Assembly: GCF_041224595.1 (NCBI RefSeq)
Contig: NZ_JBGFGN010000108.1
Coordinates: 1 to 64,000, forward strand
DNA from: Donghicola sp041224595
Lineage (GTDB): Bacteria > Pseudomonadota > Alphaproteobacteria > Rhodobacterales > Rhodobacteraceae
Length of the DNA: 64,000 nucleotides
Reading direction: 5' to 3'
The notes beneath the pieces were generated by a model. That model did not search any database. It saw only the letters and a program-made list of their open reading frames with translations, and had not been told where the DNA came from. The position numbers and the translations under genes are program-made. This document shows, piece after piece, positions 35,637 through 44,299 of this stretch (within the stretch, counting starts at the first letter, position 1; each line of letters starts with the position of its first letter).

Positions 35637-35759
35637 AGCCATACGTAAACCATACGCGAGCTGGCATCCGCTTTGGCCGCTGGATCAAGGGGTTGGGCCG
35701 TGACGGGCGGCGCGCAGCAGGGTACGCTGCGCAGACCCTAGAAAAGAGCAGAGCGCGCC

Positions 35760-36170
35760 ATGCACACCACCTTTACCATTTCGACCCGCGGTCAGGGCAT
35801 CTACGAATTCACCCGCGATGTCGCTGACTGGGTGCGCGGGGACGGGGTGCTGACCCTGTTCATCCGGCACACCTCGGCCAGCTTGCTGATCCAGGAAAAT
35901 GCCGACCCCGAAGTGAAAGTGGATCTGGTCAATTACTTCTCGCGCCTCGTGCCGCCTTCGACTGATCCCAGCATGTCCTATCTGACCCACACCTACGAGG
36001 GCCCAGATGATATGCCCGCGCACATCAAAGCCTCTATCCTGCCGATTTCATTGACGATTCCTGTGATTGGTGGGCGGCTGGCGCTGGGAACATGGCAGGG
36101 CATCTACCTGTTTGAACACCGAGATCGCCCCCATCACCGCGAAGTCGTTGCAAAATTGATTCAGGGCTAA
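35760..36170 (+). CDS. YjbQ / UPF0047 family protein
   Basis: The 136-residue single-domain protein has the family's conserved residues: IRHTSASLLIQENADP near the middle and GTWQGIYLFEHRDRPHHREV at the end. E. coli YjbQ shows thiamin-phosphate synthase-like activity in vitro; the physiological role is unsettled. The ATG at 35760 begins MHTTFTISTRGQGIYEF. It is divergent from the SDR gene and 128 bp before nrdR. Confidence 0.9.
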   Translation: MHTTFTISTRGQGIYEFTRDVADWVRGDGVLTLFIRHTSASLLIQENADPEVKVDLVNYFSRLVPPSTDPSMSYLTHTYEGPDDMPAHIKASILPISLTIPVIGGRLALGTWQGIYLFEHRDRPHHREVVAKLIQG

Positions 36171-36243
36171 GACGAAAGTGCAGGCCGCATATAGGGGGAT
36201 CAAGAAAGCTCTACCCAAATTGTAGAGGCAGTCCTATAGTGCC

Positions 36244-36252
36244 TGTGGATAA
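36244..36252 (-). promoter_or_regulatory. Perfect DnaA-box sequence upstream of nrdR
   Basis: TGTGGATAA on the plus strand is TTATCCACA on the minus strand. It lies 46 nt before the nrdR start in the only intergenic gap of the nrdR-ribD unit. Confidence 0.4.
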
Positions 36253-36298
36253 CTGGGGCGGCGCCCCCAATTCAGCGGTCTGAACAAAGGAAATTGCC

Positions 36299-36775
36299 AT
36301 GCGCTGCCCGTTTTGTGGAAGTGTCGACACTCAGGTGAAGGATTCCCGCCCTGCAGAGGATCACGTGGCGATCCGACGTCGACGTTTCTGCCCGTCGTGC
36401 AGTGGTCGATTTACAACCTATGAGCGTGTGCAGCTGCGCGATTTGGTGGTCGTGAAAACCTCTGGCCGCCGTGAGGATTTCGACCGCGACAAGTTGGAAC
36501 GCTCGATCCGCATCGCGGCCCAGAAGCGCCCCGTGGAGCCTGAGCGTCTGGATCAGATGATCTCTGGCATCGTGCGCCGTCTCGAAAGCCTTGGCGACAC
36601 GGACATCCCGTCCAAAATGATCGGCGAGATCGTGATGGAGGCGTTGGCCCGCATCGACACCGTTGCCTATGTGCGGTTTGCAAGCGTTTACAAGAATTTC
36701 CAAGCGGCGGATGACTTTGACAAGTTTGTCAGCGAGCTGCGCCCGACCGCTCCGGCAGAGCCCACGACAGAGTGA
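36299..36775 (+). CDS. nrdR: Transcriptional repressor NrdR
   Basis: Zinc-ribbon and ATP-cone repressor of ribonucleotide reductase genes. The 158-residue protein has zinc ligands Cys3, Cys6, Cys31 and Cys34 and the basic stretch AIRRRRFCPSC. The ATP-cone domain (about 46-136) contains VVKTSGRREDFDRDKLERSI. Its stop overlaps the GTG of ribD by 4 nt, a widely conserved coupling. Confidence 0.96.
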   Translation: MRCPFCGSVDTQVKDSRPAEDHVAIRRRRFCPSCSGRFTTYERVQLRDLVVVKTSGRREDFDRDKLERSIRIAAQKRPVEPERLDQMISGIVRRLESLGDTDIPSKMIGEIVMEALARIDTVAYVRFASVYKNFQAADDFDKFVSELRPTAPAEPTTE

Positions 36776-37875
36776 TCGACCGACATCAAGACCGGCGCTT
36801 CATGGCGCTCGCCCTGTCTTTGGGGCGTCGGGGTATGGGCAATGCGTGGCCCAATCCCGCCGTCGGCTGCGTGCTGGCCCACGGTGCGCGCATTGTTGGT
36901 CGCGGTTGGACCCAACCCGGCGGCAGGCCGCACGCAGAGGTTGTAGCTCTGGCCCAGGCGGGTCCTGAAGCGCGTGGCGCCACCGCTTATGTCACGCTAG
37001 AGCCCTGCGCTCATTTCGGCAAAACACCGCCCTGCGCGAATGCCTTGATCGAGGCGGGTGTGGCCCGCGTTGTCGTTGCCGCAACGGACACGGACCCGCG
37101 CGTTGCAGGGCAGGGCATCGCCAAGCTTCGGGACGCAGGTATCCCCGTCGAAACCGGCCTGATGGAGGCCGAAGCGCTAGAGGATTTGTCCGGCTTTTTC
37201 TTTCGCTTAGCCAAAGGTCGACCCAGAGTCACCCTCAAGCTGGCCAGCAGTTTTGACGGCAGGATCGCCACGGCCTCGGGCGAAAGCCAATGGATCACAG
37301 GGCCAGCGGCGCGCCGACATGTCCATGGAATGCGGATGCGCCACGATGCGGTCATGGTCGGTGGCGGCACAGCCCGCGCCGACGATCCGCAATTGACCGT
37401 GCGCGACATGGGCGTCAGCCACCAACCGACGCGCGTCATCGTCTCGCGCAAGCTGGATTTGCCCCGCGCAGGCCGCATGTGGCAGAGCATCCCCGAGGTC
37501 CCAATGATCCTGTGCCACGGGCCAAACCTGCCCGAAGACACACTGGCGCCTTGGCGTGATCAGGGTGGAACGCTCGTGGAATGCGCGCTCGATGGGCGCC
37601 GCGTGGATGTGCAAAGCGTGCTGCAGGGCCTTGGGGATCATGGCCTCACGCGCGTCTTTTGCGAGGGTGGTGGTGCGTTGGCAGGCTCATTCTTGCAAGC
37701 GGACCTGGTAGATGAACTGGTCGGGTATACCGCTGGTCTCGCACTGGGGGCCGAGGGGCAACCGGCCATTGGGGCGATGGGGCTTGATGCCTTGGCAGAG
37801 GCGCCGCGCTTTGATCTGGTCGAGACACGCCCCATTGGGCCCGATGTGCTGCACCGCTGGCTCCGGCGGCGATAA
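36772..37875 (+). CDS. ribD: Riboflavin biosynthesis deaminase/reductase RibD
   Basis: Bifunctional enzyme for the second and third steps of riboflavin synthesis. The N-terminal deaminase has HAE (His54, Glu56) and the zinc cysteines in EPCAHFGKTPPC (Cys79, Cys88). The C-terminal NADPH-dependent reductase begins at RPRVTLKLASSFDGRIAT (about 147). The 367-residue protein starts with GTG inside the nrdR stop. The usual partner ribE is not next; it lies 4.7 kb downstream beyond the capsule genes. Confidence 0.95.
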   Translation: MIDRHQDRRFMALALSLGRRGMGNAWPNPAVGCVLAHGARIVGRGWTQPGGRPHAEVVALAQAGPEARGATAYVTLEPCAHFGKTPPCANALIEAGVARVVVAATDTDPRVAGQGIAKLRDAGIPVETGLMEAEALEDLSGFFFRLAKGRPRVTLKLASSFDGRIATASGESQWITGPAARRHVHGMRMRHDAVMVGGGTARADDPQLTVRDMGVSHQPTRVIVSRKLDLPRAGRMWQSIPEVPMILCHGPNLPEDTLAPWRDQGGTLVECALDGRRVDVQSVLQGLGDHGLTRVFCEGGGALAGSFLQADLVDELVGYTAGLALGAEGQPAIGAMGLDALAEAPRFDLVETRPIGPDVLHRWLRRR

Positions 37876-37876
37876 T

Positions 37877-39910
37877 CTAGCGCCAAAGGTGGGCGTAGCC
37901 TGCCAGCAATCCTTGGGCTTTGGACAATAGACGCAGGGAAAGGCCAGCCTTCGGGCCTTGGCCGCTTGCTAGCCGTGCGACGGCCACTTCGACGGGGCAG
38001 GGGCGGCCCGTCAGCGGATCGAAATAACGCGGATAGCAGATCAGCGCGCCGTGCACCAACTCTGGCAGGGTCAGTCGCGCGCGGCGGCGTGTGGGGACTG
38101 GCCCCAAATCTCGTGTCAGGCCCCAGCCCGCGTAGAACGGCGCGCCAAGGGTCGTGACAGGCACCCCGCGCAGCAGCGCCTCGAACCCAAGGGTCGAGGT
38201 CATGGTCCACACTTCATCTACATGCCCGAGCAATGCTGCCGGATCGACATTTCGCACGACCAGATCGGCCAGTTCGTTCATCTGACCTTCTGGGATCACG
38301 CCGGTACGGAGGCCCGCTTCGACATCTGGATGGGGCTTATAGAGGATCGTTGCATCCGGGTTCTCCGCACGCGCACGCTGTAGTAAGGCGAGGTTCGACT
38401 TCTCTTTCCCCGCGCCAAGTCTGATTGAGGCGTCGTCCTCGACCTGGCCAGGCACCAGAATGAGTGGCCGTTTTGGCAACTCGGGCAGATCGCCCTCCAA
38501 ATTGTACTTGCTGATGTTTTGATCAATGAGCGTACGGATCAGCTGCTCGGCTCGGGTGATCTGGTCGCGCCGAAGACCGGTGGAGTTGTTCAGGATGACC
38601 TCAAGATCGCTCTTACGCGTGGGATCGTAGTAAATGCCACGTTTGTCGGTCACCAAGGATAGCGGCGGCACCAGTTCCGCGCCAAGTCCTCGCGACCGAA
38701 TGAAACCGTCCTCGACCCGCGTTACCTCCCAATCGGGCTCTGTCTTGCCCGCCCATGCCATCCATTCATGGCCGGTCTCTGCGCTCAGTTCGACCGCGTT
38801 TTCTGGGTCAGTGGCAAAGCGCACTCCGGCGCCATGACCATAGAATTTGGCCAAAGTTCCGCGTTTCCAGAGCCGCATACCGGAGGCTACCCATCCTTTG
38901 CGGTCGTCGCGCCAAGCGCGTGTTTCAGCCTCAAGCGTATCGATCACCTGCTCAAGCTCGCAGAGCCGGTCACCATAGGGATCATACCACGTGGGATAGA
39001 GGATCATCGCTGCGGCAAAGAGCTGTGCGGGCGTTAGGCGGCGCTGGCGGCGGTAGATGGGATCTCGGTCCTCGGTCAGGCCCCATCCCGCGTAGAAGGG
39101 CTGCCCGTAGACGTGAGGACGGTGGCCTGCGAGGATCGCTTCGAAGCCCATTTGAGAGGACAAGGTGTAGACCGCTGTGGCGCCTTCGAGCAGGTGCCAG
39201 GGGCTGATCGGCGCGTCAAAGATCTGCGTCCGGTCGTTGCAATCCTCTGCGCCGTACATTCCCGTTCTGTGCCCTTGGGTTGTTTCGGGATGCGTGCGGA
39301 TCAGAATGGGTTGGCCGGGGTTCTCCTCTTGGGCATCGCACAGCATTTCCTGAAAGCGTGCGCGGTAGCCCTTGGAGGCGTGCACCGAGGCGTCCCCAGC
39401 CACCTGATCGATTACCAAGACATAGCCCGGCGCGGGGGCAGGGGCCGATGGGTCAAAGGCGTTGTATTTGGACAAATGCAGAGCACCCAAGCGGGCAATC
39501 GCGCCCCGCGCACGCTCTAGAAGCGCTGTGTCGTCTAGCGGATGATGCCCAAGCAGGTTTTCGAGCCGAGAGGGGCGGGATGGATCGAAATGCAGGCCCC
39601 TATCGTCGATCAATAGCCCTAGCGGCGGATCGCCTGCGCGGCCCGGGTGGATTGATCTGAGAAAGGCATCTTCGAGATAGATCGGTTGCGCACCGGTCTT
39701 GCTGACGATGCGTGCACCGCGCTCTGACGTACCCGCGGCCCCCCAGATCAGCAGGCCGTCGCGCTCTGATGGCCATCCCAGCCGCGGCGTGTGACCAGCG
39801 AGAGACAGAATACGCCGCAGGCGCGCATCTGTCAGCATGGTGAGGCTGGATGCAAAACACCGCCGAAGGGTCTGTCCTTCGGCGGTGGGATGATCGAACG
39901 GGTCCGTCAC
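37877..39910 (-). CDS. kpsC: Capsule polysaccharide export / beta-Kdo transferase KpsC
   Basis: The 677-residue protein consists of two related modules (about 40-325 and 355-660). Each has a (V)IDQVAGDASV / LVPGQVEDDAS-type motif and a PFYAGWGLT motif, as in KpsC, which helps build the poly-Kdo linker joining group 2 capsule to its lipid anchor. The start is a GTG; an ATG 24 codons later is possible. It follows the Wza-like gene by 6 nt and converges with ribD almost stop to stop. Confidence 0.9.
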   Translation of the reverse strand: MTDPFDHPTAEGQTLRRCFASSLTMLTDARLRRILSLAGHTPRLGWPSERDGLLIWGAAGTSERGARIVSKTGAQPIYLEDAFLRSIHPGRAGDPPLGLLIDDRGLHFDPSRPSRLENLLGHHPLDDTALLERARGAIARLGALHLSKYNAFDPSAPAPAPGYVLVIDQVAGDASVHASKGYRARFQEMLCDAQEENPGQPILIRTHPETTQGHRTGMYGAEDCNDRTQIFDAPISPWHLLEGATAVYTLSSQMGFEAILAGHRPHVYGQPFYAGWGLTEDRDPIYRRQRRLTPAQLFAAAMILYPTWYDPYGDRLCELEQVIDTLEAETRAWRDDRKGWVASGMRLWKRGTLAKFYGHGAGVRFATDPENAVELSAETGHEWMAWAGKTEPDWEVTRVEDGFIRSRGLGAELVPPLSLVTDKRGIYYDPTRKSDLEVILNNSTGLRRDQITRAEQLIRTLIDQNISKYNLEGDLPELPKRPLILVPGQVEDDASIRLGAGKEKSNLALLQRARAENPDATILYKPHPDVEAGLRTGVIPEGQMNELADLVVRNVDPAALLGHVDEVWTMTSTLGFEALLRGVPVTTLGAPFYAGWGLTRDLGPVPTRRRARLTLPELVHGALICYPRYFDPLTGRPCPVEVAVARLASGQGPKAGLSLRLLSKAQGLLAGYAHLWR

Positions 39911-39916
39911 AGGGTC

Positions 39917-41059
39917 TTAGCCGCCAAGGCCGGAAGCTGCCCCTGCGAGGGAGTTGACCGAGTTCAGGCCGCCAAGCAGGGCGCTGATGGTTTTGTTCCA
40001 GCGAACGAAGGGCGCTTCGGTGACGTAGAGGGTGTCTTCGTCACGGATCGCGAAGTCGCGGGCTTCGAACATGCCGGTGGGTTCGGTCAGGTTCAGAACG
40101 TAGACCATGCGTTGGGCGCCGATCAAATCGCTGCGGCCAAGAACCATGTTCGCTACTTCTGCAGGTTCGTTGCGGAAGATGAAGACGCCGGTGGGATCCG
40201 CCGCATTGGTCTGCAAGCCGCCCACGGTCGCGATCGCTTCGATGGCCGAGATGGTCTGGCTCTCGAAAGGAACGCGGGTCTGGTTGCCGGTTGCGCCAAG
40301 CGAGGTAAAGCTGCGTGTGTCCTGCTCGACCAGAACGCGGTCGCCGTTGCGCAGCGCGATGTCGAGACGGGTGTCGTCAAAGATGTCTTGGAACCAAACT
40401 TCGCCCTGCTGATTGCCGCGTACGACGGTGATCTGGGTGATTTCCGGTTCAATGGTGATGCCGCCTGCACGTGCCAGCATACCGGAGAGGGTCCGGCTCG
40501 GGCGTTCGATCGGATAGAGGCCTTGGCTGCTGACAGAGCCGATCACCGAGACCGCCGCGCCGTCACCGGCAAGACGCCGGACCTCGACCTGCGGATCAGG
40601 GGTTTGCTCTTCGAGCTGGGTGGTGATGATTCGGCGAATGGCTTCGGGGGTGTTTCCCGCCGCTTTGATCCGACCGGCATAGGGCACAAAGATGAAGCCC
40701 GCGCCATCAACCTGCACTTCTTGCAGGGTGGTCGCGTTGCCCTCGGCACCGGACAACAGACCGTCATCAACGTTTTCCCAGACAGTCAGACCCAGGGTGT
40801 CACCAGGGCGAATGGTGTCGGACCCCAGAATGCCTGCGTTGACGAAACTGTCAGAAAAACCAAGTGCCGGTGTGACAGCGGTGGCACGGGTGACCCGCGA
40901 ATTCACACTAACAACAAAGGCATCGCCACTGCGCATGACGGAGCCTTCGAAAATCTCGTTTTTGGAGGGACCAGAGCGCGGCAATCCGCAAGCGGTCAGA
41001 CCAATAGTCATAGCGGCCAGAATGGCCCCACGCACCAGACGCGATGATGTTTTCTTCAC
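39917..41059 (-). CDS. Wza/KpsD-like outer-membrane polysaccharide export lipoprotein
   Basis: The 380-residue protein has a lipoprotein signal with lipobox LTAC (Cys24). A polysaccharide export domain follows (IRPGDTLGLTVWENVDDGLL to VFVPYAGRIKAAGNTPEAIR), then SLBB-type repeats (VSVIGSVSSQGLYPI, and later IEAIATVGGLQT). It forms the outer-membrane channel for capsule. It lies between kpsS and kpsC on the minus strand, 92 bp after kpsS. The inner-membrane ABC transporter (kpsMT, kpsE) is not in the window. Confidence 0.9.
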   Translation of the reverse strand: MKKTSSRLVRGAILAAMTIGLTACGLPRSGPSKNEIFEGSVMRSGDAFVVSVNSRVTRATAVTPALGFSDSFVNAGILGSDTIRPGDTLGLTVWENVDDGLLSGAEGNATTLQEVQVDGAGFIFVPYAGRIKAAGNTPEAIRRIITTQLEEQTPDPQVEVRRLAGDGAAVSVIGSVSSQGLYPIERPSRTLSGMLARAGGITIEPEITQITVVRGNQQGEVWFQDIFDDTRLDIALRNGDRVLVEQDTRSFTSLGATGNQTRVPFESQTISAIEAIATVGGLQTNAADPTGVFIFRNEPAEVANMVLGRSDLIGAQRMVYVLNLTEPTGMFEARDFAIRDEDTLYVTEAPFVRWNKTISALLGGLNSVNSLAGAASGLGG

Positions 41060-41151
41060 TGCTCAGGTCTCCTCGACCTATTATTTTGCCTTGTTTTTTG
41101 AAGAGGCTAGCGGAAAAGCAATTAAAAAGCTAGCGCGATGGGCAAGAACAG

Positions 41152-42444
41152 TTAGTGCACGACTCGAAGATGTTGCCGAGGTGCCGCGGTCCCGTGCAAA
41201 AGCGCATCATAGGGGTCATCCGCCATCAACATCATATCAACCACCTGCCGCAAGACCTGCCGTCGCCCTTGGGCCGAGTAGAATCCGCCCCCAACCTGAG
41301 AAGTTTCAAGAAGATAGCGGCGATAGTCCTTGTAGGCGCGCAAGTCGGGACGGGTCGGTTGGGCGTAAAATTCGGGCAGGGGTTGGGTGCTCACGAACTC
41401 TGGCTTGTCATAGACTGCTCGGCCAAAGACGCGCAGGGCCATGCCTCGCCATAACACCTGTTGTGCGGCGGTCGAGTTTACGGTCACAGCACTTCGCGCA
41501 TCATTTAGCAGCGCTGCTAGCTTGCCGCCACGTAGATAATGCACACGGTCCTCGATCCCGCGCTCCCGCGCGAGGGCGCGGATGTCGGCGCGCACGGGGA
41601 CCCTGCCATCCTCTAACGGATGGGCTTTGAAAACGAGGTGATGATGTCTCGGCGCACCCTTGGTGAACCCGTCAATCACAGTTTCCAGAAAGTCCCGCAT
41701 GCAGCCAAAGGATGAATGCGCCTGAAAGCTGCTGTCATGGGCCAATTGTAAGAGAACCACGTGGTAGGGAAACCCGCCCCGCCGAACGCGCGCTGTCGCA
41801 AGTACCCGTTCCAGCCATTGCGCGGGCATTAGCAACAGGCGTCGCAGGTAGAGCCTGAATTCTTGCGCCACTGGAATGTCGCGATGGGCGCGGAAGTTCC
41901 GGTAGGCTCTGTTCCGGAACATCACGTGCCAATGGTAGAGCGCCCCGTAGAATACGTGCTGACGCATGTCGCCCCATTTCGCGGGCGGAAGAGGAGCGTC
42001 CTGATCAATGCCGGCGAGCGCCTCTCGCATTTCTTTGACGGTCATCTCCATCAAGCGGGAATGGCCATTGCTGCCGCCCCGCTCGTAGGTGATCCAATAA
42101 GGGCGCATGTAGCCCTCTTCGAAGACGTGAATGTTCAAGCCCTGCGCTTTGGCGATCTCGACCGCGCTGGCGTGGATTGACCTGACATCGCCGTAAAGAA
42201 CGATATCCGTCACATTACGGTCCTTAATCAGTGTCTCAAAAGTGTCGGCCCATTCGGCTTGGGGCTTGTCAAACGCAATGTAAGTTGCGCTGTCCCGCCA
42301 GAAGGCCGCGTCCCCAGCGTTGAACCCAACGCGCAGAACCCGCGCTCCGGCGTGGCACAACATCTCTGCCAGACGGGCAAAAAACGGCCCGTGAGGCCCC
42401 TGCAAGAACAGGAATGTGCGGTCGGAGTTGGGTAACTGGGTCAT
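41152..42444 (-). CDS. kpsS: Capsule polysaccharide export / beta-Kdo transferase KpsS
   Basis: The 430-residue protein has the capsule-synthesis signature FLFLQGPHGPFFARLAEML, YGDVRSIH and HVFEEGYMRPYWITYERGG. It adds the first beta-Kdo to the phosphatidylglycerol anchor of group 2 capsules. It is the first gene of the reverse-strand capsule block kpsS - Wza-like - kpsC, which sits between ribD and ribE. Confidence 0.92.
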   Translation of the reverse strand: MTQLPNSDRTFLFLQGPHGPFFARLAEMLCHAGARVLRVGFNAGDAAFWRDSATYIAFDKPQAEWADTFETLIKDRNVTDIVLYGDVRSIHASAVEIAKAQGLNIHVFEEGYMRPYWITYERGGSNGHSRLMEMTVKEMREALAGIDQDAPLPPAKWGDMRQHVFYGALYHWHVMFRNRAYRNFRAHRDIPVAQEFRLYLRRLLLMPAQWLERVLATARVRRGGFPYHVVLLQLAHDSSFQAHSSFGCMRDFLETVIDGFTKGAPRHHHLVFKAHPLEDGRVPVRADIRALARERGIEDRVHYLRGGKLAALLNDARSAVTVNSTAAQQVLWRGMALRVFGRAVYDKPEFVSTQPLPEFYAQPTRPDLRAYKDYRRYLLETSQVGGGFYSAQGRRQVLRQVVDMMLMADDPYDALLHGTAAPRQHLRVVH

Positions 42445-42576
42445 GGGTACTTATAACGGACTATATTTCATCATTTCTATGGGAGTCCTTCGTCAAAAAT
42501 AAGTGGAAACAGTGGCACATGCTTGAGAAATCTAGGTCAAAGGTCTACCTCGGCTTGGAAACGATGGAGGATCCCT

Positions 42577-43164
42577 ATGTTCACAGGCATCATTACAGAT
42601 ATGGGCCGGCTCGCAGAGTTGCACCACGGCGATAGCCTGCGCGCACGAATCGAGACAGTGTATGACATGTCCACTGTGGATCTGGGGGCGTCGATTGCCT
42701 GTGACGGCTGCTGCCTGACCGTGGTTGAGGTGGGGCCAAACTGGTTCGATGTCGAGATCAGCGCCGAGAGCATCTCCAAGACCAATATCGGGGATTGGCA
42801 GGTCGACAAGCGCGTGAATCTCGAGCGGGCGCTCAAGGTCGGCGACGAGCTTGGAGGGCACATTGTTTCGGGCCACGTGGACGGTGTCGCCGAGGTCGTC
42901 AAAATTGAAGAGGATGGCGGCAGCACGCGGGTGACACTACGTGCACCCGAAGCTCTGGCAAAGTACATCGCGCCCAAAGGGTCTGTCGCGCTAAACGGCA
43001 CCTCCTTGACCGTTAACGAAGTCGAGGGCTGCGATTTCGGCATCAACTTTATTCCACACACCAAACAGGTCACCACTTGGGGCGGCGTGGCAGTCGGTCA
43101 GCGTATCAACCTAGAGATTGACACCTTGGCTCGGTATGTCGCGCGTCTGCGTGAATGGGACTAA
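42577..43164 (+). CDS. ribE: Riboflavin synthase alpha chain
   Basis: Dismutates 6,7-dimethyl-8-ribityllumazine to riboflavin. The 195-residue protein is made of two lumazine-binding repeats: MFTGIITDMGRL ... GCCLTVVEVG ... SISKTNIGDW, then GDELGGHIVSGHVDGVAEV ... GTSLTVNEVEG. GATGGAGGATCCCT precedes the ATG at 42577. It is divergent from kpsS and separated from ribD by the capsule block. Confidence 0.96.
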   Translation: MFTGIITDMGRLAELHHGDSLRARIETVYDMSTVDLGASIACDGCCLTVVEVGPNWFDVEISAESISKTNIGDWQVDKRVNLERALKVGDELGGHIVSGHVDGVAEVVKIEEDGGSTRVTLRAPEALAKYIAPKGSVALNGTSLTVNEVEGCDFGINFIPHTKQVTTWGGVAVGQRINLEIDTLARYVARLREWD

Positions 43165-43239
43165 CAGCTGCACATATTCATATTTCTTTGTCCGTCGCAA
43201 AAAATGATCTAGCATTCCTCCCGAACAGGGAGGAAACCT

Positions 43240-44214
43240 ATGACCAAATTCAAAGCCAGCCGTCGCGAGTTGCTCAAGCTATCTGCGATGGCACCCGCCT
43301 TTGCCTTGACCGCGACGGCGCCCAAGGCCCAAGTCGCAGCCCCTACATCAGATAACCCAGCGCATTTCAAATTTGCCATTGGCGCTGCGCAGGTCACCGT
43401 GATTTCAGACGGGTTTTTCGAAACGCCTGTGAGCGGCCTTGGCGTCAATGCTGACCCTGCAGAGGTGCAGGCCTTTCTGGCTGCGCATTACCTCTCTACC
43501 GAGAGCAGTCTCGCCCACACCAACCATCTGATCATCGACTTGGGCGAGGCGCGGGTGCTGGTGGATGTCGGGTCTGGCAGCCGCTTTATGCCTACAGCGG
43601 GCCGTCTGATGGCCAACCTCGAAGCTGCGGGAATCGACCCCAGCAGCATCACTCATGTGGTCATCACCCATGCGCACCCAGATCACATCTGGGGTGTCCG
43701 CGATGACTTCGACGAGGCGATCTTGCCCGACGCTCAATATTTCATCGGGGCTGACGAACATGCGTTCTGGCTGCAAGACGGGCTGGCGGCCTCCTCTCCG
43801 GCAGAGATGCAGCAGTTCGTGGTTGGTGCCGTGAACTCGTTGAACGTTGAGGGCGCAGATTGGGTGCTCCTGTCGGATGGTGACGAAATTTGTCCGGGGG
43901 TCCGCGCGATTGCCACCCCCGGTCACACACCGGGCCATATCTCTGTTCATGTGGAAAGCGAGGGTCAACAGCTTGTCGCCCTTGGAGATTCCATGAATCA
44001 CGCCTACACGAACTTTGCTCATCCAGATTGGTATAATGGCTTTGATATGGACGGCGCGCAGACTGTCGCGACGCGCCAAAGCCTGCTGGACCGGGCCGCC
44101 GAAGACCGCATTACGGTGTGTGGATACCACTTCCCGTTCCCCGGCGTTGGCCATGTTATGCGCGAAGCGGGCAGCTATCGCTTCTTGCCTGCACTCTGGC
44201 ACTTCAAAGGTTAG
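43240..44214 (+). CDS. Tat-exported MBL-fold metallo-hydrolase
   Basis: The 324-residue protein has a twin-arginine signal (SRRELLK at 7-13) followed by a hydrophobic stretch and APKAQ cleavage region. The metallo-beta-lactamase fold has a complete HxHxDH motif (His144, His146, Asp148, His149) and further metal ligands in TPGHTPGHISVH and LGDSMNH. It is probably a periplasmic hydrolase; lactonase-like substrates are possible but unproven. GGGAGGAAACCT precedes the ATG. It is inserted between ribE and ribB. Confidence 0.88.
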   Translation: MTKFKASRRELLKLSAMAPAFALTATAPKAQVAAPTSDNPAHFKFAIGAAQVTVISDGFFETPVSGLGVNADPAEVQAFLAAHYLSTESSLAHTNHLIIDLGEARVLVDVGSGSRFMPTAGRLMANLEAAGIDPSSITHVVITHAHPDHIWGVRDDFDEAILPDAQYFIGADEHAFWLQDGLAASSPAEMQQFVVGAVNSLNVEGADWVLLSDGDEICPGVRAIATPGHTPGHISVHVESEGQQLVALGDSMNHAYTNFAHPDWYNGFDMDGAQTVATRQSLLDRAAEDRITVCGYHFPFPGVGHVMREAGSYRFLPALWHFKG

Positions 44215-44299
44215 ACGCGATTATCCTTTTTGCTCTCTACCGTATCTCTCGGGACGGCAACATCGTGGAGGTAACCACGGATAGAGGCTAAAGGATACC

